DNA of 64,000 nucleotides from Flavihumibacter rivuli. GTDB lineage: Bacteria; Bacteroidota; Bacteroidia; Chitinophagales; Chitinophagaceae. Where the stretch lies: assembly GCF_018595685.2 (NCBI RefSeq), contig NZ_CP092334.1, positions 214,001 to 278,000 of the forward strand. The letters run 5' to 3'. Below are positions 17,949-27,344 of this stretch, piece by piece (position 1 is the stretch's first letter; the number at the start of each line of letters is the position of its first letter). Position numbers and translations under genes: made by a program. The notes beneath the pieces were generated by a model. That model searched no databases. It saw only the letters and a program-made list of their open reading frames with translations, and was not told where the DNA came from.

Positions 17949-18419
17949 TCAATTCGTTCTTTTGAATAGCATGAAGTATCCGCAGAGCAGCTTCTTTTTT
18001 TTATTTACCTGTACGGGTTTGATCAGGTAATAGTCAGTGGTCAGTGGCTCGAATGTGAACCTTAGGATATTGGGACCCTTGCTTCCCCTGGGCCTGTTTA
18101 TCGCTTCTTCCCTTGCGCCGCTCAGGTTGTACATCCTGATCTCTGAAGGGAATGCTTCCGGGTCGCCAATGAATACGAATGCATACCAACCCCTTGCCTG
18201 CATGGGTGCCATGATGGGGGTTTCATAACCGCTTTCCATCAATGCGGAATCTTGTCTCAGTAAAGTGAATCCATTCTTTGCATAGAATATTTTGATGCTA
18301 TCGATCTGTTGCCGGTAGGCAGATGCGTCACAAGGCTTGAGTTCCACTACATTATCCTGGCAGATACCGGTCAATGCCGAAATTGCCATGTATAGTGTCA
18401 GCAAAAGTCCTTTCCCCAT
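17949..18419 (-). CDS. Small secreted protein of unknown function
   Basis: No family recognised. About 156 residues with a signal peptide (MGKGLLLTLYMAISALTG, then ICQ). The mature part has an Asp/Ala-rich opening, a central segment GWYAFVFIGDPEAFPSEIRM and a GSKGPNILRFTFEPLTTDYY stretch that is likely beta structure, ending LFKRTN. The ATG at 18419 is preferred because GGGAGA sits about six bases upstream; the frame starts four codons earlier at 18431. It is the last gene of the minus-strand run and converges with the pentapeptide-repeat gene. Confidence 0.6.
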   Translation of the reverse strand: MGKGLLLTLYMAISALTGICQDNVVELKPCDASAYRQQIDSIKIFYAKNGFTLLRQDSALMESGYETPIMAPMQARGWYAFVFIGDPEAFPSEIRMYNLSGAREEAINRPRGSKGPNILRFTFEPLTTDYYLIKPVQVNKKKKLLCGYFMLFKRTN

Positions 18420-18520
18420 TTGATCTCCCATATGCTGATGTTAAAACAAAAGCGTTAGTCTGTCATTACCACTGTTCGTTTCGGTAACGGCTAACTAACG
18501 CCTTTCTATAAAAATGTTCC

Positions 18521-19279
18521 TTACCCTTTATAGGTATGGAAAGAGTTGGCTTGCGCTGTACAGGTGATCACCAGGTCATTGATGCAAACATGTTCCGGAA
18601 GGTTACCGGTGTACCAAACTGTGTCGGCAATATCTTCCGCGGTAAGTGCTTCGTAACCGGCATAGACCTGGCTGGCCTTATCATTGTCACCCTTAAAACG
18701 GACAAGGGAGAATTCTGTTTCCGCTGCCCCAGGATGGATGGCGGTTACTTTCACCTTGTGGCGCAAAAGATCAATCCTCATGGCCTTAGATATGGCATCA
18801 ACCGCATGTTTGGAGGCACAATACACATTCCCTTTTTCATACACTTCCTTTCCTGCCGTTGAGCCGATATTGATGATATGTCCCTTTCCCCTCTTGATGA
18901 AATAGGGCAGGATCGCCTTGCTTACATACAATAAGCCTTTGAGGTTGGTATCGATCATGGTTTCCCAATCATCGAGGTCTGCTTCGTCAAAATAATCCCT
19001 TCCCAGTGCCAGTCCTGCATTATTTACAAGGATGTCGATCTTTTGCCAGTCTTCGGGCAGGTGATGGAAAGTTTCGAATACTGATTCCTTATTCCTTACA
19101 TCGAAATGAAGGGCCAGGCAGCGTACCCCATACCTGTTGACCAGTGATTGTTGAAGCTCGTCCAGCCTGTCCTTTCTCCTGCCTGTAATGATCAGGTCCC
19201 AACCATTGGATGCGAATTTTTCTGCAGTTGCCCTGCCAAAACCGGCTGTTGCTCCGGTGATCAAGATAGTCTTAGCCAT
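18521..19279 (-). CDS. Short-chain dehydrogenase/reductase (YdfG-like)
   Basis: A 252-residue Rossmann-fold SDR. The cofactor motif TGATAGFGRATA is at residues 8-19, the NNAG motif is in ILVNNAGLALG, and the catalytic Ser and the YxxxK pair are in NIGSTAGKEVYEKGNVYCASKHAV. The run GRRKDRLDEL after the second strand has Arg residues typical of NADP-dependent SDRs. The overall pattern is close to the 3-hydroxy-acid dehydrogenase YdfG (L-allo-threonine or serine dehydrogenase) group, but substrates in this family vary. It begins 10 bases after the stop of the large cargo gene. Confidence 0.88.
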   Translation of the reverse strand: MAKTILITGATAGFGRATAEKFASNGWDLIITGRRKDRLDELQQSLVNRYGVRCLALHFDVRNKESVFETFHHLPEDWQKIDILVNNAGLALGRDYFDEADLDDWETMIDTNLKGLLYVSKAILPYFIKRGKGHIINIGSTAGKEVYEKGNVYCASKHAVDAISKAMRIDLLRHKVKVTAIHPGAAETEFSLVRFKGDNDKASQVYAGYEALTAEDIADTVWYTGNLPEHVCINDLVITCTAQANSFHTYKG

Positions 19280-19289
19280 TACTGATGCT

Positions 19290-21944
19290 TTAGCGGATCA
19301 AAACTACAGTTCCTTTTTTAAAGATGGTCTTACCTGTGAAATCTTTACCCTGTACCATCCATACATAAGTGCCAGTGGCCTGGTCCTGTCCGCCGACCTT
19401 TCCATCCCATCCTTTTGTGGCTTCACTACTGCTGAATACCAGTTGTCCCCACCTGTTGTATACCCTGAAATATTCCAGTTGGGAGATCCCTACAGGAATA
19501 GGTCTGAAGACAGTATTGGTTGACTTGCCTGGGGTGAAGGCGTTGGGGACAAAGATGTCAGGGTTGGTCCTGAATACCTTGATATTTATAGTGTCTACGC
19601 CAAGGCATCCCTCCGGCGTAAAGGCCGTCATGATATAAGTTTGGTTCTGGGTGAGGTTGGCCACAGGATTGGCAATGTTGTTAAAATTAAGTCCTGTGGA
19701 AGGCGTCCAAAGGAAAAGCTCTGCACCTGAACCATTCAGCTGCAATGGCTGGCCGATCACCACTGAGGTGTCGTTGCCTGCAAATGCCCTGATGGGCTGG
19801 CGTACGGTCACCAGAACAGTATCCCTGCCGGGTTTAGGGCAACCCAGGTTGTCCAGCACGGAAAGTACATATTGAGTTGTCCTCCTCGGCCTTGCCAGTG
19901 GGGTAAGTGTTTCGGGGTTGATAAGTGTGGAGCTTGGTGTCCAACTGAAGGATGACCCGATTATGGTGGCATTCAGTTGGGTAGTGTCATCATAACAAAT
20001 GGTAATATCCGGACCTGCATTGGCGAATGGATAAGGAATGGTAGTGACCACCACATTGTCCCTTGCTGTACACTTGCCAATGCTGGCTTCAACGGTATAG
20101 GTTGTTGTGGCAGTAGGCCTGGCCAGGGGGTTCCTGGTATTAGGATTATCCAGTGTTGCGGCAGGTGTCCATTGGTAGCGTAGCCCATCGCCTGCGGCAT
20201 TCAGTTGGATCTCGTCCGTCAGGCAGATCGTGGTGTCAGCACTTGCCCGCAATGTAACCCTGTCTACCACCCTTACCAATACAGAATCGGAATTGGCACA
20301 ACCGTTATCATCCAGCTGCACTACGTACCTGGTTGTAGTTTTCGGGTATACCAGCGGGTTAGGGGTATTCCGGTTCAGGATATTCAGGTTGGGCGACCAT
20401 GAAAAGATCGGGTTCAGGGTACCTGGTGCACTGGCATTGAGTTGCAGGGTATCAATACTGCAGATCAGGGTATCCTTGAAAGCGAGGTTCAGGTTGGGCT
20501 TGTCGCGCACCTCGAAGTCGCGGAACACGGTATCCCTGCAGCCAAAGCTGCTTTCAACGATCAACCTTGCCTGCTTTATCCCAAGTGAATTGAATTTCCA
20601 GGTTGGGTTACGTTGAATAGAGATATCGGTATTGGTGGTTTCATCACCAAAGTCCCAGGTCCATTTGCTTGCAACGCCATAACGGGACCTGGTAGTATCG
20701 CGGAATGTAAAGGGCGTCAGCAGGCAGGAGCCGATCACTTCAAAGCCAGGGAAGAATCCAGGGTAAACCTTGATCAGCGTGGTGGTTGAATCCTGGCATT
20801 GCCCGCCGGCGAGGATCACCTTTAGCGAAACCTTGTAAGTTCCGGTATCCGCATATTGGTGTTGTACAGTGCCCAGGGCAACAGTGGTTGTGTCGGCCTT
20901 TGACCCGTCGCCGTATTGCCAAATGTATTGGGAACCGGATGGATTGACCTGACCGTTCTGAAGGGTTACCAGGAAATCATCACAGAAGCTATAGTTGGGA
21001 TCCAACAGGGCCTTGAGTGGCTGGCAATTGGACACTGAAATATGGATATCCTTCCTGTGTACATTAATCAGTTTACCTTGCCGGTATTCATTCACGCAGG
21101 CAGTCACCACATATTGTCCAACCCCGTTGGGGGCAATGCCGGAGATCAACCCTGTCTTGGAGTCGATGCTAGCCCTGGAACCCAGCGGCTGTCCGCCGTT
21201 AAATCCTGCAGTATACCCAACGGAGGTATAAGGCGGGGGAGAAGTGGGGGAGGGAGAAGTACAATCGAAGCAGGTGCCGGCTTCTGTGCCACCGCCCAAA
21301 TAGGCATTGCACAGGGAATAAGAAAGGGAATCCCCATCCTCGGTATCACGTGCGGAAAAGTCGAAGGTGAAGGGTGAACCTGCACAAACGGCCACCGCAT
21401 CGGAAGCGATGAAAGAAGGACTGGAGTTCTTATATGCTTCTGCCAAAACGTTGGTGCCGGGAATATCGCAGGAATAGGTTGCGCCCACATTACCACTATT
21501 ACCGCTCATGTTCTGGATGCCTGCTATCCTGCAACAGCGTTGGAAAGAAACGAGGTAACCTGCAGTGGAATTGGGAAGTTCAATAGTAGTGGAATAATAC
21601 CTCAGGCGATAGCAGATATCTGTCGGGGGATTGGTGATACAAGGGTTGGAATTGGGATCATAATTGATGAATTCATCAATGGTCCGGTTGGCGTTGATGG
21701 CCGGGACCGCGATCTGGTTATTTGCCTTGTTGTAAACAGTAAAGTTGACGAACTCATCCAACTGGCCCGGACTGTTGGCCCTGCAGTCGATGTATAATTT
21801 CAATGTGATCTGGTACCGTGATGAGCTGGCAGTGCTTCCCGGTCCAAGGTATTTGTACGACAATTCACCGCCACGGATATGGGCAGCTGATGCGGGTAAG
21901 CAAAAGGTAAGCAAGGCAAGAAGGAATATGCCAAGTGTTTTCAT
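19290..21944 (-). CDS. Large PKD/Ig-like secreted protein with a type B T9SS C-terminal sorting domain
   Basis: An 884-residue surface or secreted protein. A signal peptide covers residues 1-20. PKD-type folds are seen near residues 330-395 (IWQYGDGSKAD and HQYADTGTYKVSLKV) and 410-480 (KWTWDFGDETTN). Between about 485 and 790 there are four repeats of roughly 75 residues with the pattern (F/Y)xW(S/T)PxxxLxNxxTxxPLxxP and then TTxYxVxxxD. The end, NPDIFVPNAFTPG, YFRVYNRWGQLVFSS, GWDGKVGGQDQATGTYVW and a Lys-rich final strand, is a clear gliding-motility-associated (type B) sorting domain, so the protein should be exported by the T9SS whose translocon SprA is encoded 3 kb away. The function of the N-terminal 300 residues is unknown. 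Confidence 0.9.
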   Translation of the reverse strand: MKTLGIFLLALLTFCLPASAAHIRGGELSYKYLGPGSTASSSRYQITLKLYIDCRANSPGQLDEFVNFTVYNKANNQIAVPAINANRTIDEFINYDPNSNPCITNPPTDICYRLRYYSTTIELPNSTAGYLVSFQRCCRIAGIQNMSGNSGNVGATYSCDIPGTNVLAEAYKNSSPSFIASDAVAVCAGSPFTFDFSARDTEDGDSLSYSLCNAYLGGGTEAGTCFDCTSPSPTSPPPYTSVGYTAGFNGGQPLGSRASIDSKTGLISGIAPNGVGQYVVTACVNEYRQGKLINVHRKDIHISVSNCQPLKALLDPNYSFCDDFLVTLQNGQVNPSGSQYIWQYGDGSKADTTTVALGTVQHQYADTGTYKVSLKVILAGGQCQDSTTTLIKVYPGFFPGFEVIGSCLLTPFTFRDTTRSRYGVASKWTWDFGDETTNTDISIQRNPTWKFNSLGIKQARLIVESSFGCRDTVFRDFEVRDKPNLNLAFKDTLICSIDTLQLNASAPGTLNPIFSWSPNLNILNRNTPNPLVYPKTTTRYVVQLDDNGCANSDSVLVRVVDRVTLRASADTTICLTDEIQLNAAGDGLRYQWTPAATLDNPNTRNPLARPTATTTYTVEASIGKCTARDNVVVTTIPYPFANAGPDITICYDDTTQLNATIIGSSFSWTPSSTLINPETLTPLARPRRTTQYVLSVLDNLGCPKPGRDTVLVTVRQPIRAFAGNDTSVVIGQPLQLNGSGAELFLWTPSTGLNFNNIANPVANLTQNQTYIMTAFTPEGCLGVDTINIKVFRTNPDIFVPNAFTPGKSTNTVFRPIPVGISQLEYFRVYNRWGQLVFSSSEATKGWDGKVGGQDQATGTYVWMVQGKDFTGKTIFKKGTVVLIR

Positions 21945-22019
21945 TCGATTGTGATTATAGCGACGCCGCCGGATTACATAAGCCTGTGATAAAATACCGG
22001 GTGATCGATAACTGGTCTT

Positions 22020-22787
22020 TTATGAAAGGTCATCCAGGAATTTTTCCAACGCCTGGTTGCTCTTGTCAGTTTCCTCCAGCATTCCCATGTGGCCGGAATT
22101 TTCCAGCACATGAATATACGATAAATCGGGAAGATACACCTGCTGCATACTGTCGCTAAACGGCACGGCGATGTCGTATTTTCCTACAACGAAAAGAACC
22201 GGCAGGGAATTGTTCCGGAGAATGGCAGTCCTGTCGGGACGGGCCATCATGGCTTCATAGTAACCGATCAGGGTTTCTGGTGATATTGAGCTATTGTCTG
22301 TTACAATTTCAGCGATCAGGTGCTGGAGTGCAGGCCTGTTCGATTCGGCGAAAAGGTTGGGTGTCGTTGTTTCCAGGAATAGTTTGTTTCCATGTTCCCT
22401 GATGAAAGCAATGCTTTTTTGCCTTGCTTCCTTTTTGGCCGCTGAATCTGCAAAGGCTGTTGAGTGGAAGAGGCCGAGGCCAGAAAGTTTGGCAGGGAAT
22501 AACGCAGCGAAGGCTAAAGCAATATAGCCACCCATGGAATGGCCTATCATAGCTGCCTTTTCAACGTTTTCTTTTCGGAGTATCTTATCAATACCATGTG
22601 CAAGGTTCTCCATTCCCAGGTCAGCCTCATGCCCACTTTTGCCACAACCCGGCAGGTCAGGGATGATCAGGGTGAACTTATCCCGGAGAAAGTTTTCCTG
22701 GTGTTTCCATATCCTGCTGTCTTCCCCGAAGCCATGCAGTAATACCACCACCAGTTTACCCGTTCCTACTCTTCTGTAATGCATCAT
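22020..22787 (-). CDS. Alpha/beta hydrolase
   Basis: A 255-residue alpha/beta-hydrolase fold enzyme. The oxyanion LLHGFGEDSRIW loop, the nucleophile elbow MIGHSMGGYIA (Ser84), the acid in FVVGKYDIAVPF and the His in ENSGHMGMLEE form the expected triad. The closest recognisable groups are the ester/lactone and haloperoxidase-like hydrolases; the substrate is unknown. No signal peptide. The gene starts 4 bases after the stop of lnt, so the two are in one operon. Confidence 0.88.
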   Translation of the reverse strand: MMHYRRVGTGKLVVVLLHGFGEDSRIWKHQENFLRDKFTLIIPDLPGCGKSGHEADLGMENLAHGIDKILRKENVEKAAMIGHSMGGYIALAFAALFPAKLSGLGLFHSTAFADSAAKKEARQKSIAFIREHGNKLFLETTTPNLFAESNRPALQHLIAEIVTDNSSISPETLIGYYEAMMARPDRTAILRNNSLPVLFVVGKYDIAVPFSDSMQQVYLPDLSYIHVLENSGHMGMLEETDKSNQALEKFLDDLS

Positions 22788-22791
22788 GTTC

Positions 22792-24465
22792 TTATGGTTT
22801 GTTTTGCTTCCTTCCAGTCCACCACCGGTATGTACTGAAAGCCAGGATTAGAATGGCCATTGAGACCATCAATTTTGAGAGGATATCGCCAAAGCGCACA
22901 TACACAGTAAGCTCCTCCTTTTGGGGGACATCATGTTTCAAAACAGCAGCCTCATCCCATCCTTTGGAGTCAACTATTTTCCCGGTAGGGTCAATCACTG
23001 CACTAATCCCTGTATTGGCACTCCTGACCACCCACCTCCTTGTCTCAATGGCCCTAAGCCTTGCATAGGCAAGGTGTTGTTTATGTCCCGCTGTATTGCC
23101 CCACCAGCCATCATTGGTGATGACACATAAGAGGTTGGCTCCGTTGCGCACAAAGCCGGTCAGGAATTCCCCGTAAATGCTTTCATAGCAAATAGCAGGA
23201 GCAATCTTGAAGCCATGCAGGGAGTCAGTAAGGACAGTTCTGTCGTCCTGCCTGGCATAGCCACCTGTTGTTCCCCCGAATTGTTCAAACCAGTTGGCCA
23301 TGAAACGAAGGAAGGAGGGCAGGGTTTCCACCCCGGGAACCAGCTTGGATTTATGATAGGAACTAGCCATCCCGTTGGAATCCAGGAGGGCGGCAGAATT
23401 GTAGCTGTCATACCAGATATCGGTATCCGGGATGCGGCGGGAATAGACCGTCTTGGTGGCTGAATTGAAGAGACGAAACCCTTCTACCCCTGTTACCAGC
23501 CTGATTTGCGGGTGCTTTTTCAGGAAAGCCCATACCGGCATTAGGAAATAGTTCTTCCGGATGCTGTCTTCCTCAATACCATTGGGCAGGTTAAGGGCAG
23601 TTTCCGGCCAGATCACCAGTGCCGTGTGGGTGTCTATAGCCCTTTCACTCAGGCCGATCAATCGGGAAAGTTGAACATCCTGGGACCCAACCTGAAATTT
23701 CGCATATGGGTCAATGTTCGGTTGTACGATCACGATATTCTTAGTGGCCTTTGCACTATTATCCTGTTTAGCATCCTTTGCGATGGAACGCAGGAGGAAG
23801 GAAATGCTTAGGGGTAGTGCAAGCGCCAGCAGGATGGGAAGGGATATCTTTCCGGAGCGCAGCTGGCCTCCATTCATGGCAGGCCTGATCTGTTGGTACA
23901 GCAATACGTTTACCACCAATACCCAGAGGGTGCCACCGCTGGTGCCGGTGTACTCATACCACTGGATGTATTCCGGATAGGTAGCAAAAGCATTGCCTAG
24001 GGTCAGCCATGGCCAGCTCAGCTCCCAATTCAGGTGAATGTATTCGAAGGTCATCCATAGCGGGATGAAGGCCCAGGTGGCAAGGTCATGCCCCAGCCGC
24101 TTGTTGATATTATAGGCTCCCAACCAGGGCAGGCACATCAACAGGCTATTGGCCATGATGGCAGCGACAGCACCGGGGCCGGTTGAGTTCCAGATCCACC
24201 AGGTGGTGATGGCATTCCAGATCAGCATGGCGAGATACACCCATCCCAAAAAACGCCAACGGGAGAGTCCTTTGTCCAGCAAAAGGAAAAGGGGGACAAA
24301 GGCCAGGAAAAGGATAAAGTTGAGTGTAAGGGGAGGCCAGGCCAATGCCAGTATCAAACCAGCAGCGAGCGACAACCAGGCCGGATGAACTTGTTTCAAA
24401 TGGATAGTTTTGGTAAAAATAATTGAAATCAGGGAGGCTGGATTTTGATTTTGGGATTTTGCCAT
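22792..24465 (-). CDS. lnt: Apolipoprotein N-acyltransferase
   Basis: Adds the third acyl chain to lipoproteins at the periplasmic face of the inner membrane. The 557-residue protein has about six hydrophobic segments in the first 225 residues and a nitrilase-like domain from about 240 to 525. The triad is visible: Glu288 in IWPETALN, Lys372 in SYHKSKLVPGVE and Cys426 in APAICYESI. A last hydrophobic segment lies near residues 530-550. Many lipoproteins encoded in this window (SusD proteins, NosZ, cytochrome c, fasciclin protein) are its expected substrates. The upstream 185-base gap holds the guaB terminator. Confidence 0.93.
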   Translation of the reverse strand: MAKSQNQNPASLISIIFTKTIHLKQVHPAWLSLAAGLILALAWPPLTLNFILFLAFVPLFLLLDKGLSRWRFLGWVYLAMLIWNAITTWWIWNSTGPGAVAAIMANSLLMCLPWLGAYNINKRLGHDLATWAFIPLWMTFEYIHLNWELSWPWLTLGNAFATYPEYIQWYEYTGTSGGTLWVLVVNVLLYQQIRPAMNGGQLRSGKISLPILLALALPLSISFLLRSIAKDAKQDNSAKATKNIVIVQPNIDPYAKFQVGSQDVQLSRLIGLSERAIDTHTALVIWPETALNLPNGIEEDSIRKNYFLMPVWAFLKKHPQIRLVTGVEGFRLFNSATKTVYSRRIPDTDIWYDSYNSAALLDSNGMASSYHKSKLVPGVETLPSFLRFMANWFEQFGGTTGGYARQDDRTVLTDSLHGFKIAPAICYESIYGEFLTGFVRNGANLLCVITNDGWWGNTAGHKQHLAYARLRAIETRRWVVRSANTGISAVIDPTGKIVDSKGWDEAAVLKHDVPQKEELTVYVRFGDILSKLMVSMAILILAFSTYRWWTGRKQNKP

Positions 24466-24540
24466 TCGGAAGAAATGCTATCACCATTTATAGCCTTCGA
24501 TCTAATAATTATCCCGGGTCTGCAAGGGAATACCTGCTAA

Positions 24541-24574
24541 ATAAAAAGCGGCTCTCCGATAGAGGAGAACCGCT
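24541..24574 (-). terminator. Intrinsic terminator of guaB
   Basis: On the minus strand an 11-bp stem with one mismatch (AGCGGTTCTCC paired with GGAGAGCCGCT, positions 24574 to 24547) is followed by TTTTTAT. It lies 77 bases after the guaB stop and ahead of lnt, so lnt probably has a separate promoter. Confidence 0.75.
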
Positions 24575-24650
24575 GGTCATTAATGGTATGGTCAGTTTCA
24601 ATATAGGCCTTATAGTGTAGCTGCCCATTTGCCTGTCCATGTACTGGAAA

Positions 24651-26153
24651 TTATTTCCTGCTGTAATTAGGAGCTTCCTTGGTGATGTCCACATCGTGGG
24701 CGTGGCTCTCTTTCATACCGGCATTGGTGATCTTGATGAACTGGGCGCTAGCCTGAAGGGTCTTCATATCCTTGGCTCCACAATAGCCCATACCAGCCCT
24801 GAGGCCCCCAACGAACTGGGATACCACTTCGCGGAGGAAGCCTTTATAAGCAACACGGCCTTCAATGCCTTCGGGTACCAGTTTCTTGATATCGTCTTCC
24901 ACATCCTGGAAATAGCGGTCGCTGGAACCCTGTGCCATGGCGCCAATTGAACCCATGCCACGGTATTCCTTGAACTTCCTTCCTTCGTAGATGATGGTCT
25001 CGCCAGGGCTTTCTTCCACACCTGCAAACACGCTACCCATCATTACACAATCAGCACCGGCAGCGAGGGCTTTCACCATATCACCGGTATAACGGATACC
25101 ACCATCCGCGATCAGGGGAATACCCAGTGGCTGCAGCGCCTTATAGGCTTCCATGATAGCTGTGAGTTGGGGTACACCGGCTCCGGCAACGATCCTGGTC
25201 GTACAGATGGATCCCGGGCCAATTCCTATCTTAACACAGTCTGCTCCTGCTTCTGCAAGGGCTTTCGCACCGGCTGCGGTTCCTACGTTACCGGCGATCA
25301 CCTGCATTTTCTTAAAGTTCTTCTTAACATTCCTGAGTGCTTCCATTACGCCTTTGGAATGGCCATGGGCGCTATCCAGGCAGATCACATCCACCCCTAC
25401 ATGCTGGAGGGCGGCAACCCTGTCGAGCATGTCTTTGGTAATGCCGATCGCCGCACCTGCCAGCAGGCGGCCGAAACCGTCCTTATTGGCATTGGGATGG
25501 CTTTGGAGCTGGAGGATATCGCGATAGGTGATCAGGCCTAACAGTGTGCCATCCTTTTTCACCACCGGGAGTTTCTCGATCTTATGTTGCTGGAGGATCT
25601 TTTCTGCTTTCCTGAGGTCGGTACCTTCCGGTGCGGTAACCAGTTTTTCGCTGGTCATCACCTCGCTCACTTTTTTGCTTTTGCTTTGCTCAAAGCGGAG
25701 GTCGCGGTTGGTAAGGATGCCAACCAGTTTATTTTTATTGTCGATAATGGGAATACCGCCGATCTTGTTTTCCTTCATGAGTTTGAGGGCATCACCAATG
25801 GTGGCATCCTCATGAAGGGTAACGGGGTCAATGATCATTCCGCTTTCAGAGCGTTTTACTTTACGTACCTGTTCTGCCTGCTTTTCAATGGTCATGTTCT
25901 TGTGCAGGATGCCAATACCACCCTCCCTTGCCAGGGCAATGGCCAGTTGGGCTTCTGTTACGGTATCCATGGCTGCAGAAAGCATCGGGATGTTCAGCGT
26001 GATGCTTTTGGTCAGCTTGGTCTGGATATTTACTTCACGGGGTAAAACCTGCGAAAAGGCAGGAACCAGTAGTACATCATCGAAGGTCAGGCCTTCTCCA
26101 AAAAATTTTGATGATAAATCGGGTGTGCGGGTAGTACTTCTTCTTGTTGCCAT
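24651..26153 (-). CDS. guaB: IMP dehydrogenase
   Basis: Oxidises IMP to XMP, the committed step of guanine nucleotide synthesis. 500 residues, normal for the full enzyme with CBS pair. [16 protein letters not shown] opens the barrel. The two CBS motifs occupy about residues 105-225 ([20 protein letters not shown] and the [19 protein letters not shown] segment). The active-site loop is [17 protein letters not shown] with catalytic Cys317, and the flap region reads [11 protein letters not shown]. The ATG at 26153 is used; the frame continues only two codons to a TTG. It follows dprA by 27 bases in the same direction. Confidence 0.97.
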   Translation of the reverse strand: MATRRSTTRTPDLSSKFFGEGLTFDDVLLVPAFSQVLPREVNIQTKLTKSITLNIPMLSAAMDTVTEAQLAIALAREGGIGILHKNMTIEKQAEQVRKVKRSESGMIIDPVTLHEDATIGDALKLMKENKIGGIPIIDNKNKLVGILTNRDLRFEQSKSKKVSEVMTSEKLVTAPEGTDLRKAEKILQQHKIEKLPVVKKDGTLLGLITYRDILQLQSHPNANKDGFGRLLAGAAIGITKDMLDRVAALQHVGVDVICLDSAHGHSKGVMEALRNVKKNFKKMQVIAGNVGTAAGAKALAEAGADCVKIGIGPGSICTTRIVAGAGVPQLTAIMEAYKALQPLGIPLIADGGIRYTGDMVKALAAGADCVMMGSVFAGVEESPGETIIYEGRKFKEYRGMGSIGAMAQGSSDRYFQDVEDDIKKLVPEGIEGRVAYKGFLREVVSQFVGGLRAGMGYCGAKDMKTLQASAQFIKITNAGMKESHAHDVDITKEAPNYSRK

Positions 26154-26180
26154 GTGCAAAGGTAAAGGAATTTGGAATAG

Positions 26181-27284
26181 TTACAACAACCTGTACCTTT
26201 TGCCGGGCAAACTCATGATGATATTGTTCATTTCCAATGAGAGAAGCGCAGCAGCCATGGCGCTTTGCGGAATACCTGCCATCATACTCAAGGTGTCGAT
26301 ATGCGCATCGGGTTTTTCCGTGAGCAGATCAACCAGGCGTTGTTCGGTAGGGTTGAGTTCCGGGAATAGGGGACGTTGGGGATTTGTTGCCGATTTGGGA
26401 CTCTCGTTCCAGCCCAGCCATTCCAATAATTCCGAAGCATTGTTCAGGAGGATGGCTTTGTTCTGCCGGATCAACTGGTTGCAGCCGCTGCTTTTGGGGT
26501 CTGTTGCCCGACCGGGATAGGCAAAAACATCCCTGTTGTAACCATTGGCCAATTCTGCGGTGATCATGCTTCCCCCTTTGATGCCCGTTTCCACTACCAC
26601 AATGGCGTCACAGAGCCCTGCCACGATCCTGTTGCGGATCGGGAAATGGTGCTTGTCCGGCAGGGTTTGGGGTGGGAATTCTGTGACCAGGGCGCCTTTG
26701 TTTCTGGTGATCTCCCTCGCCAGCCCGGCATGTTCGGGTGGGTAAATGGTGTCCAGGCCATGGGCCAATACCCCGATAGTGGTCATGCCGTTCTTCAGGG
26801 CAGCCCTGTGGGCGACTCCGTCAATCCCGTAGGCCATGCCGCTGATGATGCTTACCTGTAAGGATTGCAGGTCGGCAACCAGTTTTTCGGCTGCCTGCCT
26901 TCCATATTCAGAGTGGTGCCTGGTGCCAATGATCCCAAGGTGGTGCGACTGGTTGAGGCTGGCTTCGCCTTCGTAGTACAATAGGGTTGGCGGGTCGTAA
27001 CAATTGAGGAGTCGCCTGGGGTAGTCCTCATCAGAAAGGAACAGGGTTCTTAGGGAAGAGGCTTTCAGCCTGGCAACCTGTGCAGCGGCAGTATCCCAGT
27101 CATGGAATCTTTTGATCGCCCGGGCCCTGGTGGCTCCCATGCCTTCCACTTTTTCCAATTGGTGAATGGATACCTTGAAGATGGCACTGGCCGATCCGAA
27201 TTGCTGGACCAGGATCTTCGCTTGTACATTGCCGATATGAGGTGCCATCGTTAAGGCAACCTGGTAAAGCAATTCCTCCTCCAT
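26181..27284 (-). CDS. dprA: DNA-protecting protein DprA
   Basis: Loads RecA on incoming single-stranded DNA in natural transformation; it is also present in many bacteria not known to be competent. The 367-residue protein has the Rossmann-fold DprA core: GTRHHSEYGRQAAEKL, IISGMAYGIDGVAHRAAL, FPIRNRIVAGLCDAIVVVE and GSMITAELA. A helix-hairpin-helix-like N-terminal region (KVEGMGATRARAIKRFH) and a C-terminal winged-helix-like domain (about residues 305-367) flank it. It sits 60 bases after the PorE-like gene and 27 before guaB. A protein with a ComEA-like HhH is found elsewhere in the window (36.8 kb). Confidence 0.93.
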   Translation of the reverse strand: MEEELLYQVALTMAPHIGNVQAKILVQQFGSASAIFKVSIHQLEKVEGMGATRARAIKRFHDWDTAAAQVARLKASSLRTLFLSDEDYPRRLLNCYDPPTLLYYEGEASLNQSHHLGIIGTRHHSEYGRQAAEKLVADLQSLQVSIISGMAYGIDGVAHRAALKNGMTTIGVLAHGLDTIYPPEHAGLAREITRNKGALVTEFPPQTLPDKHHFPIRNRIVAGLCDAIVVVETGIKGGSMITAELANGYNRDVFAYPGRATDPKSSGCNQLIRQNKAILLNNASELLEWLGWNESPKSATNPQRPLFPELNPTEQRLVDLLTEKPDAHIDTLSMMAGIPQSAMAAALLSLEMNNIIMSLPGKRYRLL

Positions 27285-27344
27285 GCAGGTTTTTGCATGA
27301 AGATAGGGGATGGGACAATGGCTGGCAGGGGGTGAAAAAACGGC

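Noticed and set aside
25584..26045. Opposite-strand frame within guaB
   Set aside because: It overlaps the conserved CBS and barrel segments of IMP dehydrogenase; a shadow frame.
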